Assembly: GCA_036417435.1 (NCBI GenBank)
Contig: CM070900.1
Location: forward strand, 37,673,496-37,737,495
Source: Inia geoffrensis
Taxonomy: Eukaryota; Chordata; Mammalia; Artiodactyla; Iniidae
Direction of reading: 5' to 3'
Length of the DNA stretch: 64,000 nucleotides
The stretch's first letter is position 1. Every line of letters begins with the position of its first letter. The notes under the pieces were generated by a model. It did no database searches, had not been told where the DNA came from, and was given only the letters and a program-made list of their open reading frames with translations. Of this stretch, positions 23,521-36,963 are shown in pieces. The position numbers were made by a program, and so were the translations under genes.

Positions 23521-25200
23521 GGCAGCACTACTCCGTGTCGTCTCTGGTAACTTGGGGAAACAAAGCGTTAGCGGGAGTCCTGGCGTTGGACTGGAAATGG
23601 GGGGTCGAAGGTGGCTAAACACACAACCGTGGGCTTGTGTATCCTCACCTCTTGCCCCTCAACATGCACTGCCCCACCCCAGGCATATAGCAAGCCGTGC
23701 AACTCAGCTACTCATGGGGTGCTGTGGTTCGCAGGTGGGGCGACGCTTATGAAGTGGGCTGGAGGTGGGAAGCTGCCTAGCCGGAGCTGTGGAGATCCGC
23801 TTTCTTTACAGCTCTTCCCTCTCAGCTGTTCCACCCTCATTTGAGCAAACCAGTCTTTGCTTACCTAAAAGAGGGCCATGTTGTGTTGGGATATTGTGGT
23901 ACCAGGAAGGGTAGAATGGGCTGTAGATGTCCGAGGGGCCCCTGGGCAGGTGGCACGTCCTCCTCACTTGCTGCCTCAGCAGCAGCATACTCCAGCCATG
24001 GCACGGACACAGGTCTGCTGAGGCTCCAAGGGTGTGGCAACAGCCGACGTCACAGAGCCCTGAGGTAAGAGATGAGGCATTTCTTAACCCCTTACTTGCC
24101 TTGTCATTGAACATCCCTTTTCCCTTTCAGCATAGTGTATATACAATATTGTGCGTGTTTGACTTCTGCAGCGACTTGATGCAATTCTAAACTTAGCTGT
24201 ACCTGTAGGATTTCGGATTCTTTGCCCTGTTGGTTTATGGAGGAATGTTTTGTAGCCTTCCCTGTGCTTTTGGGTGGGTCATCGTTGATGAGCACTCTTT
24301 GATTACGTTCACGTGTTCCTGTGAATCCAAACCTCCTGCTTTACCCTTGCCCGGTCTCCAGTTTCCCTCTGGGAACTGCTCGATTCTTTCTTCTCTGCGT
24401 AAACCTGTGTTTCCTTTATATACCGCTTCCTTGGTATCCATATTGAGACTGCAGCTATAAGGGATATAATGAGATGTGTATCTTGCTGCCTCTAATTTAC
24501 CATAATGAGTGAGATCGTCTATTGCTCCACCCATGCTGCTGCAAATAGTATAAGTTCCTTTTGTTCTGTGGATGAGTGGTGGTCCAGGGAGTGTAGGTAG
24601 CAGAATATATTTATCCTTTCACCCCTCGCTCCACATTTGTTTCGTTTCTCTGTCTTGGCTGTGGTAAAGGGTACCGCAACCACCCTTGGGGTGCACGTGC
24701 TTCATTCCAATGGTGTCAGTCTCTGGTTACAGGACCTGCAGCGGGGTTGCCGAATCTCGTGGTACCTGCAGTTTTTAGGTTAGTAAGGAACTTGCCTAAT
24801 GATCTTCACTCCCGTTCTTACCAGTTTACAATCCCAGCAACAGCAATTCTAGGCTTCTCTTTTTTGCATGCGCTCTTGAGCACTTACGCTTTTAGGGTTT
24901 GTGAGGACTGCAGCCAGGGAACACCTCCTCTGCCTTTCTTTGCACTCTCTGATCATGACAGATCCTGAGCATCTTTTCATTGGAACGTGCTGTTTTATAA
25001 GAGCCGGCTGAGTAGCACTGAGGTCTTGAAACGTTTCTGCCTGAGAGTCGGGCCTGATTTGAATTCATTTCAGCTTACCTAGCCCGGCATATTTCTTGAG
25101 GACAGGGTTGTGTCTGCAAAGCCGCAGGCCGTAGTCCTTGTGAATGACAGGTGCCCTTCAGCAGGGTTTATACAGTCGTTACGACAGTGTGCCACAAGGC
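23521..25200. repeat. Unit M15: B-y-D-a
   Basis: Length 1,680 bp. B form with ACACAACCGTGGG and GGGATATTGTGG. The y region has GAACTGCTCGATTC. The leader reads TTATACAG in place of TTATATAG. It leads into the six-unit repeat. Confidence 0.96.
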
Positions 25201-26881
25201 GGCCGCACTACTCCGTGTCGTCTCTGGTAACTTGGGGAAACAAAGCCTTAGCGAGAGTCCTGGTGTTGGACTGGAAATGGGGAGTCGAACGTGGCTGAAC
25301 GGACACCCCTGGGCTTCTGTATCCTCACCTCCTGCCGCTCAACCTGCACTGCCCCACCCCTCGCATATCGCAAGACTTGCAAGTGCGCCAATCGATGGGT
25401 GCTGTGGTTCGCAGTTGGGGCGACTCTAATGAAGTGGGCTGCAGGTGGGAACCTGCCTAGCAGGAGCTGTGGAGATCCGGTTTCTTTACAGCTCTTCCCT
25501 CTCAGCTGTTCCACCCTCATTTGGGCACGCCAGGCTTTGCTTACCTATAGGAGGTCCATATTGGATCGGGGGATTGTGGTACCAGGAATGGTAGAATGGG
25601 CAGTATAGATGTCCGAGGGGCCCCTGGTCAGGTGGAACGTTCTCCTCACTTGCTGCCTCAGCAGCAGCAGACTCCAGCCAAGGGACACAGGCCTGTTGAG
25701 GCTCCAGGGGTGTGGCAGCAGCCGCCCTAACAGAGGCGTGAGGTAACAGATGAGGCATTTCTTAACCCCTTACTTGCCTTGTCATTGAACATCCCTTTTC
25801 CCTTTCAGCATAGAGTATATACAATGTTGTGCGTGTTTGCGTTCTGCAGCCGCTTGATGCAATTATAAACTTAGCTGTACCTGTAGGATTTCGGATTCTT
25901 TGCCCTGTTGGTTTATGGAGGAATGTTTTGTAGCCTTCCCTGTGCTTTCGGGTGGGTCATCGTTGATGAGCACTTTTTGATTACGTTCATGTGTTCCTGT
26001 GAATCCAAGCCTCCTGCTTTAGCCTTCCCCGGTCTCCAGTTTCCCCCTCTGGGAGCTCCTCGCATCTTTCTTCTCTGTGTAAACCTGTGTTGCCTTTTTA
26101 TACCGCTTCCTTTGTATCCATATTGAGACTGCACCTATAAGGGATATCCTGGGATGTGTGTCTCGCTGCCCCTAATTTACCATAATGAGTGAGATCGTCT
26201 ATTGCTCCACCCATGCTGCTGCAAATAGTCTAAGTTCCTTTTGTTCTGTGGATGAGTGGTGGTCCAGGGAGTGTAGGTAGCAGAATATATTTATCCATTC
26301 ACCCCTCGCTCCACATTTGTTTCGTTTGTGTGTCTTGGCTGTGGTAAAGGGGACCGCAACCACGCTTGGGGTGCAAGTGCTTCATTCCAATGGTGTCAGT
26401 CTCTGGTTATAGGACCTGCAGCAGGGTTGCCGAATCTCGTGGTACCTGCAGTTTTTAGGTTAGTAAGCAACTTGCCTAATGATCTTCTTTCCCGGCTCTT
26501 ACCAGTGTACAATCCCAGCAACAGCAATTCTAGGCTTCTCTGTTTTGCATGCGCTCTTGAGCACTTACGCTTTTAGGGTTTGTGAATACTGCAGCCTGGG
26601 AACACCTCGTCTGCCTTTCGTTGCAGTCTCTAATCAGGACAGACCCTGCACGCCTTTTCATTTGAATGTGCTGTTTTCTAAGAGGCGGGTGAGTAGCACT
26701 GAGGTCTTGAAAGGGTTCTGCCTGAGAGTCGGGCCTGATTTGAATTCATTTCAGCTTACCTAGCCCGGCATATTTCTTGAGGGCAGGGTTGTGCCTGCAA
26801 AGCCGCAGGCCATAGGCCTTGTGAATGATAGTTGCCCTTCAGCACGGTTTATATAGCTGTTACGGCAGTGTGCCACAAGGC
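25201..26881. repeat. Unit M16: A-x-C-b
   Basis: Length 1,681 bp. Markers: CCAATCGATGG, GTAAGCAACTTG, GAATACTGCAG, TTTCGTTGCAG and TCAGGACAGACC. The leader reads ATAGCTGTTACGG. Confidence 0.96.
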
Positions 26882-28561
26882 AGCAGCACTACTCCGTGTC
26901 GTCTCTGGTAACTTGGGGAAACAAAGCGTTAGCGGGAGTCCTGGCGTTGGACTGGAAATGGGGGGTCGAAGCTGGCTAAACACACACCCGTGGGCATGTG
27001 TATCCTCACCTCTTGCCCCTCAACATGCACTGCCCCACCCCAGGCATATAGCAAGCCGTGCAACTGAGCTACTCATGGGGTGCTGTGGTTCGCAGGTGGG
27101 GCGACGCTTATGAAGTGGGCTGGAGGTGGGAAGCTGCCTAGCCGGAGCTGTGGAGATCCGCTTTCTTTACAGCTCTTCCCTCTCAGCTGTTCCACCCTCA
27201 TTTGAGCAAACCAGTCTTTGCTTACCTAAAAGAGGGCCATGTTGTGTTGGGATATTGTGGTACCAGGAAGGGTAGAATGGGCTGTAGATGTCCGAGGGGC
27301 CCCTGGGCAGGTGGCACGTCCTCCTCACTTGCTGCCTCAGCAGCAGCATACTCCAGCCATGGCACGGACACAGGTCTGCTGAGGCTCCAAGGGTGTGGCA
27401 ACAGCCGAAGTCACAGAGCCCTGAGGTAAGAGATGAGGCATTTCTTAACCCCTTACTTGCCTTGTCATTGAACATCCCTTTTCCCTTTCAGCATAGTGTA
27501 TATACAATATTGTGCGTGTTTGACTTCTGCAGCGACTTGATGCAATTCTAAACTTAGCTGTACCTGTAGGATTTCGGATTCTTTGCCCTGTTGGTTTATG
27601 GAGGAATGTTTTGTAGCCTTCCCTGTGCTTTTGGGTGGGTCATCGTTGATGAGCACTCTTTGATTACGTTCACGTGTTCCTGTGAATCCAAACCTCCTGC
27701 TTTACCCTTGCCCGGTCTCCAGTTTCCCTCTGGGAACTCCTCGATTCTTTCTTCTCTGCGTAAACCTGTGTTTCCTTTATATACCGCTTCCTTGGTATCC
27801 ATATTGAGACTGCAGCTATAAGGGATATAATGAGATGTGTATCTTGCTGCCTCTAATTTACCATAATGAGTGAGATCGTCTATTGCTCCACCCATGCTGC
27901 TGCAAATAGTATAAGTTCCTTTTGTTCTGTGGATGAGTGGTGGTCCAGGGAGTGTAGGTAGCAGAATATATTTATCCTTTCACCCCTCGCTCCACATTTG
28001 TTTCGTTTCTCTGTCTTGGCTGTGGTAAAGGGTACCGCAACCACCCTTGGGGTGCACGTGCTTCATTCCAATGGTGTCAGTCTCTGGTTACAGGACCTGC
28101 AGCGGGGTTGCCGAATCTCGTGGTACCTGCAGTTTTTAGGTTAGTAAGGAACTTGCCTAATGATCTTCACTCCCGTTCTTACCAGTTTACAATCCCAGCC
28201 ACAGCAATTCTAGGCTTCTCTGTTTTGCATGCGCTCTTGAGCACTTACGCTTTTAGGGTTTGTGAAGACTGCAGCCTGGGAACACCTCGTCTGCCTTTCT
28301 TTGCAGTCTCTAATCATGACAGATCCTGCACGCCTTTTCATTTGAATGTGCTGTTTTCTAAGAGGCGGGTGAGTAGCACTGAGGTCTTGAAAGGGTTCTG
28401 CCTGAGAGTCGGGCCTGATTTGAATTCATTTCAGCTTACCTAGCCCGGCATATTTCTTGAGGACAGGGTTGTGTCTGCAAAGCCGCAGGCCGTAGTCCTT
28501 GTGAATGACAGGTGCCCTTCAGCAGGGTTTATATAGTCGTTACGACAGTGTGCCACAAGGC
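26882..28561. repeat. Unit M17: B-y-D/C-a
   Basis: Length 1,680 bp. It starts AGCAGCAC, a G-to-A change that damages the CTCF-like core. The 3' part changes from D to C at about 28,199 (CCAGCCACAGC, then CTGTTTTGC and GGCGGGTGAG), yet the leader is form a. Confidence 0.96.
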
Positions 28562-30242
28562 GGCCGCACTACTCCGTGTCGTCTCTGGTAACTTGGGGAA
28601 ACAAAGCCTTAGCAAGAGTCCTGGTGTTGGACTGGAAATGGGGAGTCGAACGTGGCTGAACGGACACCCCTGGGCTTCTGTATCCTCACCTCCTGCCGCT
28701 CAACCTGCACTGCCCCACCCCTCGCATATCGCAAGACTTGCAAGTGCGCCATTCGATGGGTGCTGTGGTTCGCAGTTGGGGCGACTCTAATGAAGTGGGC
28801 TGCAGGTGGGAACCTGCCTAGCAGGAGCTGTGGAGATCCGGTTTCTTTACAGCTCTTGCCTCTCAGCTGTTCCACCCTCATTTGGGCACGCCAGGCTTTG
28901 CTTACCTATAGGAGGTCCATATTGGATCGGGTGATTGTGGTACCAGGAATGGTAGAATGGGCAGTATAGATGTCCGAGGGGCCCCTGGTCAGGTGGAACG
29001 TTCTCCTCACTTGCTGCCTCAGCAGCAGCAGACTCCAGCCAAGGGACACAGGCCTGTTGAGGCTCCAGGGGTGTGGCAGCAGCCGCCCTAACAGAGGCCT
29101 GAGGTAACAGATGAGGCATTTCTTAACCCCTTACTTGCCTTGTCATTGAACATCCCTTTTCCCTTTCAGCATAGAGTATATACAATGTTGTGCGTGTTTG
29201 CGTTCTGCAGCCGCTTGATGCAATTATAAACTTAGCTGTACCTGTAGGATTTCGGATTCTTTGCCCTGTTGGTTTATGGAGGAATGTTTTGTAGCCTTCC
29301 CTGTGCTTTCGGGTGGGTCATCGTTGATGAGCACTTTTTGATTACGTTCATGTGTTCCTGTGAATCCAAGCCTCCTGCTTTAGCCTTCCCCGGTCTCCAG
29401 TTTCCCCCTCTGGGAGCTCCTCGCATCTTTCTTCTCTGTGTAAACCTGTGTTGCCTTTTTATACCGCTTCCTTTGTATCCATATTGAGACTGCACCTATA
29501 AGGGATATCCTGGGATGTGTGTCTCGCTGCCCCTAATTTACCATAATGAGTGAGATCGTCTATTGCTCCACCCATGCTGCTGCAAATAGTCTAAGTTCCT
29601 TTTGTTCTGTGGATGAGTGGTGGTCCAGGGAGTGTAGGTAGCAGAATATATTTATCCATTCACCCCTCGCTCCACATTTGTTTCGTTTGTGTGTCTTGGC
29701 TGTGGTAAAGGGGACCGCAACCACGCTTGGGGTGCAAGTGCTTCATTCCAATGGTGTCAGTCTCTGGTTATAGGACCTGCAGCGGGGTTGCCGAATCTCG
29801 TGGTACCTGCAGTTTTTAGGTTAGTAAGGAACTTGCCTAATGATCTTCTTTCCCGGCTCCTACCAGTGTACAATCCCAGCAACAGCAATTCTAGGCTTCT
29901 CTGTTTTGCATGCGCTCTTGAGCACTTACGCTTTTACGGTTTGTGAAGACTGCAGCCTGGGAACACCTCGTCTGCCTTTCTTTGCAGTCTCTAATCATGA
30001 CAGACCCTGCACGCCTTTTCATTTGAATGTGCTGTTTTCTAAGAGGCGGGTGAGTAGCACTGAGGTCTTGAAAGGGTTCTGCCTGAGAGTCGGGCCTGAT
30101 TTGAATTCATTTCAGCTTACCTAGCCCGGCATATTTCTTTAGGGCAGGGTTGTGCCTGCAAAGCCGCAGGCCATAGGCCTTGTGAATGATAGTTGCCCTT
30201 CAGCACGGTTTATATAGTTGTTACGGCAGTGTGCCACAAGGC
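28562..30242. repeat. Unit M18: A-x-C-b
   Basis: Length 1,681 bp. Markers: TTAGCAAGAGTCC, GGCTCCTACCAG, CTTTTACGGTTTG and TTTCTTTAGGGC. Confidence 0.96.
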
Positions 30243-31922
30243 GGCAGCACTACTCCGTGTCGTCTCTGGTAACTTGGGGAAACAAAGCGTTAGCGGGAGC
30301 CCTGGCATTGGACTGGAAATGGGGGGTCGAAGGTGGCTAAACACACACCCGTGGGCTTGTGTATCCTCACCTCTTGCCCCTCAACATGCACTGCCCCACC
30401 CCAGGCATATAGCAAGCCGTGCAACTGAGCTACTCATGGGGTGCTGTGGTTCGCAGGTGGGGCGACGCTTATGAAGTGGGCTGGAGGTGGGAACCTGCCT
30501 AGCCGGAGCTGTGGAGATCCGCTTTCTTTACAGCTCTTCCCTCTCAGCTGTTCCACCCTCATTTGAGCAAACCAGTCTTTGCTTACCTAAAAGAGGGCCA
30601 TGTTGTGTTGGGAGATTGTGGTACCAGGAAGGGTAGAATGGGCTGTAGATGTCCGAGGGGCCCCTGGACAGGTGGCACGTCCTCCTCACTTGCTGCCTCA
30701 GCAGCAGCATACTCCAGCCATGGCACGGACACAGGTCTGCTGAGGCTCCAAGGGTGTGGCAACAGCAGACGTCACAGAGCCCTGAGGTAAGAGATGAGGC
30801 ATTTCTTAACCCCTTACTTGCCTTGTCATTGAACATCCCTTTTCCCTTTCAGCATAGTGTATATACAATATTGTGCGTGTTTGACTTCTGCAGCGACTTG
30901 ATGCAATTCTAAACTTAGCTGTACCTGTAGGATTTCGGATTCTTTGCCCTGTTGGTTTATGGAGGAATGTTTTGTAGCCTTCCCTGTGCTTTTGGGTGGG
31001 TCATCGTTGATGAGCACTCTTTGATTACGTTCACGTGTTCCTGTGAATCCAAACCTCCTGCTTTACCCTTGCCCGGTCTCCAGTTTCCCTCTGGGAACTC
31101 CTCGATTCTTTCTTCTCTGCGTAAACCTGTGTTTCCTTTATATACCGCTTCCTTGGTATCCATATTGAGACTGCAGCTATAAGGGATATAATGAGATGTG
31201 TATCTTGCTGCCTCTAATTTACCATAATGAGTGAGATCGTCTATTGCTCCACCCATGCTGCTGCAAATAGTATAAGTTCCTTTTGTTCTGTGGATGAGTG
31301 GTGGTCCAGGGAGTGTAGGTAGCAGAATATATTTATCCTTTCACCCCTCGCTCCACATTTGTTTCGTTTGTCTGTCTTGGCTGTGGTAAAGGGTACCGCA
31401 ACCACCCTTGGGGTGCACGTGCTTCATTCCAATGGTGTCAGTCTCTGGTTACAGGACCTGCAGCGGGGTTGCCGAATCTCGTGGTACCTGCAGTTTTTAG
31501 GTTAGTAAGGAACTTGCCTAATGATCTTCACTCCCGTTCTTACCAGTTTACAATCCCAGCAACAGCAATTCTAGGCTTCTCTTTTTTGCATGCGCTCTTG
31601 AGCACTTACGCTTTTAGGGTTTGTGAGGACTGCAGCCAGGGAACACCTCCTCTGCCTTTCTTTGCACTCTCTGATCATGACAGATCCTGAGCATCTTTTC
31701 ATTGGAACGTGCTGTTTTATAAGAGCCGGCTGAGTAGCACTGAGGTCTTGAAACGTTTCTGCCTGAGAGTCGGGCCTGATTTGAATTCATTTCAGCTTAC
31801 CTAGCCCGGCATATTTCTTGAGGACAGGGTTGTGTCTGCAAAGCCGCAGGCCGTAGTCCTTGTGAATGACAGGTGCCCTTCAGCAGGGTTTATACAGTCG
31901 TTACGACAGTGTGCCACAAGGC
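30243..31922. repeat. Unit M19: B-y-D-a
   Basis: Length 1,680 bp. Markers: GGGAGCCCTGGCATTGG, CCCTGGACAGGTGG, AACAGCAGACG and CGTTTGTCTGTC. Confidence 0.96.
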
Positions 31923-33603
31923 GGCCGCACTACTCCGTGTCGTCTCTGGTAACTTGGGGAAACAAAGCCTTAGCGAGAGTCCTGGTGTTGGACTGGAAAT
32001 GGGGAGTCGAACGTGGCTGAACGGACACCCCTGGGCTTCTGTATCCTCACCTCCTGCCGCTCAACCTGCACTGCCCCACCCCTCGCATATCGCAAGACTT
32101 GCAAGTGCGCCAATCGATGGGTGCTGTGGTTCGCAGTTGGGGCGACTCTAATGAAGTGGGCTGCAGGTGGGAACCTGCCTAGCAGGAGCTGTGGAGATCC
32201 GGTTTCTTTACAGCTCTTCCCTCTCAGCTGTTCCACCCTCATTTGGGCACGCCAGGCTTTGCTTACCTATAGGAGGTCCATATTGGATCGGGGGATTGTG
32301 GTACCAGGAATGGTAGAATGGGCAGTATAGATGTCCGAGGGGCCCCTGGTCAGGTGGAACGTTCTCCTCACTTGCTGCCTCAGCAGCAGCAGACTCCAGC
32401 CAAGGGACACAGGCCTGTTGAGGCTCCAGGGGTGTGGCAGCAGCCGCCCTAACAGAGGCGTGAGGTAACAGATGAGGCATTTCTTAACCCCTTACTTGCC
32501 TTGTCATTGAACATCCCTTTTCCCTTTCAGCATAGAGTATATACAATGTTGTGCGTGTTTGCGTTCTGCAGCCGCTTGATGCAATTATAAACTTAGCTGT
32601 ACCTGTAGGATTTCGGATTCTTTGCCCTGTTGGTTTATGGAGGAATGTTTTGTAGCCTTCCCTGTGCTTTCGGGTGGGTCATCGTTGATGAGCACTTTTT
32701 GATTACGTTCATGTGTTCCTGTGAATCCAAGCCTCCTGCTTTAGCCTTCCCCGGTCTCCAGTTTCCCCCTCTGGGAGCTCCTCGCATCTTTCTTCTCTGT
32801 GTAAACCTGTGTTGCCTTTTTATACCGCTTCCTTTGTATCCATATTGAGACTGCACCTATAAGGGATATCCTGGGATGTGTGTCTCGCTGCCCCTAATTT
32901 ACCATAATGAGTGAGATCGTCTATTGCTCCACCCATGCTGCTGCAAATAGTCTAAGTTCCTTTTGTTCTGTGGATGAGTGGTGGTCCAGGGAGTGTAGGT
33001 AGCAGAATATATTTATCCATTCACCCCTCGCTCCACATTTGTTTCGTTTGTGTGTCTTGGCTGTGGTAAAGGGGACCGCAACCACGCTTGGGGTGCAAGT
33101 GCTTCATTCCAATGGTGTCAGTCTCTGGTTATAGGACCTGCAGCGGGGTTGCCGAATCTCGTGGTACCTGCAGTTTTTAGGTTAGTAAGGAACTTGCCTA
33201 ATGATCTTCTTTCCCGGCTCTTACCAGTGTACAATCCCAGCAACAGCAATTCTAGGCTTCTGTGTTTTGCATGCGCTCTTGAGCACTTACGCTTTTAGGG
33301 TTTGTGAATACTGCAGCCTGGGAACACCTCGTCTGCCTTTCGTTGCAGTCTCTAATCAGGACAGACCCTGCACGCCTTTTCATTTGAATGTGCTGTTTTC
33401 TAAGAGGCGGGTGAGTAGCACTGAGGTCTTGAAAGGGTTCTGCCTGAGAGTCGGGCCTGATTTGAATTCATTTCAGCTTACCTAGCCCGGCATATTTCTT
33501 GAGGGCAGGGTTGTGCCTGCAAAGCCGCAGGCCATAGGCCTTGTGAATGATAGTTGCCCTTCAGCACGGTTTATATAGTTGTTACGGCAGTGTGCCACAA
33601 GGC
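31923..33603. repeat. Unit M20: A-x-C-b
   Basis: Length 1,681 bp. The 5' part matches M16 (CCAATCGATGG). The 3' part has CTTCTGTGTTTTGC with GAATACTGCAG and GTAAGGAAC. Confidence 0.96.
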
Positions 33604-35282
33604 GGCAGCACTACTCCGTGTCGTCTCTGGTAACTTGGGGAAACAACGCGTTAGCGGGAGTCCTGGCGTTGGACTGGAAATGGGGGGTCGAAGGTGGTAA
33701 ACACACACCCGTGGGCTTGTGTATCCTCACCTCTTGCCCCTCAACATGCACTGCCCCACCCCAGGCATATAGCAAGCCGTGCAACTGAGCTACTCATGGG
33801 GTGCTGTGGTTCGCAGGTGGGGCGACGCTTATGAAGTGGGCTGGAGGTGGGAAGCTGCCTAGCCGGAGCTGTGGAGATCCGCTCTCTTTACAGCTCTTCC
33901 CTCTCAGCTGTTCCACCCTCATTTGAGCAAACCAGTCTTTGCTTACCTAAAAGAGGGCCATGTTGTGTTGGGAGATTGTGGTACCAGGAAGGGTAGAATG
34001 GGCTGTAGATGTCCGAGGGGCCCCTGGGCAGGTGGCACGTCCTCCTCACTTGCTGCCTCAGCAGCAGCATACTCCAGCCATGGCACGGACACAGGTCTGC
34101 TGAGGCTCCAAGGGTGTGGCAACAGCCGACGTCACAGAGCACTGAGGTAAGAGATGAGGCATTTCTTAACCCCTTACTTGCCTTGTCATTGAACATCCCT
34201 TTTCCCTTTCAGCATAGTGTATATACAATATTGTGCGTGTTTGACTTCTGCAGCGACTTGATGCAATTCTAAACTTAGCTGTACCTGTAGGATTTCGGAT
34301 TCTTTGCCCTGTTGGTTTGTGGAGGAATGTTTTGTAGCCTTCCCTGTGCTTTTGGGTGGGTCATCGTTGATGAGCACTCTTTGATTACGTTCACGTGTTC
34401 CTGTGAATCCAAACCTCCTGCTTTACCCTTGCCCGGTCTCCAGTTTCCCTCTGGGAACTCCTCGATTCTTTCTTCTCTGCGTAAACCTGTGTTTCCTTTA
34501 TATACCGCTTCCTTGGTATCCATATTGAGACTGCAGCTATAAGGGATATAATGAGATGTGTATCTTGCTGCCTCTAATTTACCATAATGAGTGAGATCGT
34601 CTATTGCTCCACCCATGCTGCTGCAAATAGTATAAGTTCCTTTTGTTCTGTGGATGAGTGGTGGTCCAGGGAGTGTAGGTAGCAGAATATATTTATCCTT
34701 TCACCCCTCGCTCCACATTTGTTTCGTTTCTCTGTCTTGGCTGTGGTAAAGGGTACCGCAACCACCCTTGGGGTGCACGTGCTTCATTCCAATGGTGTCA
34801 GTCTCTGGTTACAGGACCTGCAGCGGGGTTGCCGAATCTCGTGGTACCTGCAGTTTTTAGGTTAGTAAGGAACTTGCCTAATGATCTTCACTCCCGTTCT
34901 TACCAGTTTACAATCCCAGCAACAGCAATTCTAGGCTTCTCTTTTTTGCATGCGCTCTTGAGCACTTACGCTTTTAGGGTTTGTGAGGACTGCAGCCAGG
35001 GAACACCTCCTCTGCCTTTCTTTGCACTCTCTGATCATGACAGATCCTGAGCATCTTTTCATTGGAACGTGCTGTTTTATAAGAGCCGGCTGAGTAGCAC
35101 TGAGGTCTTGAAACGTTTCTGCCTGAGAGTCGGGCCTGATTTGAATTCATTTCAGCTTACCTAGCCCGGCATATTTCTTGAGGACAGGGTTGTGTCTGCA
35201 AAGCCGCAGGCCGTAGTCCTTGTGAATGACAGGTGCCCTTCAGCAGGGTTTATACAGTCGTTACGACAGTGTGCCACAAGGC
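33604..35282. repeat. Unit M21: B-y-D-a
   Basis: Length 1,679 bp. It has a 1-bp deletion near 33,698 (GGTGGTAAAC instead of GGTGGCTAAAC), GCTCTCTTTACAG, GAGCACTGAGG and GGTTTGTGGAGG. Confidence 0.96.
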
Positions 35283-36963
35283 GGCCGCACTACTCCGTGT
35301 CGTCTCTGGTAACTTGGGGAAACAAAGCCTTAGCGAGAGTCCTGGTGTTGGACTGGAAATGGGGAGTCGAACGTGGCTGAACGGACACCCCTGGGCTTCT
35401 GTATCCTCACCTCCTGCCGCTCAACCTGCACTGCCCCACCCCTCGCATATCGCAAGACTTGCAAGTGCGCCAATCGATGGGTGCTGTGGTTCGCAGTTGG
35501 GGCGACTCTAATGAAGTGGGCTGCAGGTGGGAACCTGCCTAGCAGGAGCTGTGGAGATCCGGTTTCTTTACAGCTCTTCCCTCTCAGCTGTTCCACCCTC
35601 ATTTGGGCACGCCAGGCTTTGCTTACCTATAGGAGGTCCATATTGGATCGGGGGATTGTGGTACCAGGAATGGTAGAATGGGCAGTATAGATGTCCGAGG
35701 GGCCCCTGGTCAGGTGGAACGTTCTCCTCACTTGCTGCCTCAGCAGCAGCAGACTCCAGCCAAGGGACACAGGCCTGTTGAGGCTCCAGGGGTGTGGCAG
35801 CAGCCGCCCTAACAGAGGCGTGAGGTAACAGATGAGGCATTTCTTAACCCCTTACTTGCCTTGTCATTGAACATCCCTTTTCCCTTTCAGCATAGAGTAT
35901 ATACAATGTTGTGCGTGTTTGCGTTCTGCAGCCGCTTGATGCAATTATAAACTTAGCTGTACCTGTAGGATTTCGGATTCTTTGCCCTGTTGGTTTATGG
36001 AGGAATGTTTTGTAGCCTTCCCTGTGCTTTCGGGTGGGTCATCGTTGATGAGCACTTTTTGATTACGTTCATGTGTTCCTGTGAATCCAAGCCTCCTGCT
36101 TTAGCCTTCCCCGGTCTCCAGTTTCCCCCTCTGGGAGCTCCTCGCATCTTTCTTCTCTGTGTAAACCTGTGTTGCCTTTTTATACCGCTTCCTTTGTATC
36201 CATATTGAGACTGCACCTATAAGGGATATCCTGGGATGTGTGTCTCGCTGCCCCTAATTTACCATAATGAGTGAGATCGTCTATTGCTCCACCCATGCTG
36301 CTGCAAATAGTCTAAGTTCCTTTTGTTCTGTGGATGAGTGGTGGTCCAGGGAGTGTAGGTAGCAGAATATATTTATCCATTCACCCCTCGCTCCACATTT
36401 GTTTCGTTTGTGTGTCTTGGCTGTGGTAAAGGGGACCGCAACCACGCTTGGGGTGCAAGTGCTTCATTCCAATGGTGTCAGTCTCTGGTTATAGGACCTG
36501 CAGCAGGGTTGCCGAATCTCGTGGTACCTGCAGTTTTTAGGTTAGTAAGCAACTTGCCTAATGATCTTCTTTCCCGGCTCTTACCAGTGTACAATCCCAG
36601 CAACAGCAATTCTAGGCTTCTCTGTTTTGCATGCGCTCTTGAGCACTTACGCTTTTAGGGTTTGTGAATACTGCAGCCTGGGAACACCTCGTCTGCCTTT
36701 CGTTGCAGTCTCTAATCAGGACAGACCCTGCACGCCTTTTCATTTGAATGTGCTGTTTTCTAAGAGGCGGGTGAGTAGCACTGAGGTCTTGAAAGGGTTC
36801 TGCCTGAGAGTCGGGCCTGATTTGAATTCATTTCAGCTTACCTAGCCCGGCATATTTCTTGAGGGCAGGGTTGTGCCTGCAAAGCCGCAGGCCATAGGCC
36901 TTGTGAATGATAGTTGCCCTTCAGCACGGTTTATATAGCTGTTACGGCAGTGTGCCACAAGGC
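35283..36963. repeat. Unit M22: A-x-C-b
   Basis: Length 1,681 bp. The 10,082-bp copy of M16, with GTAAGCAACTTG and TCAGGACAGACC. Confidence 0.96.
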
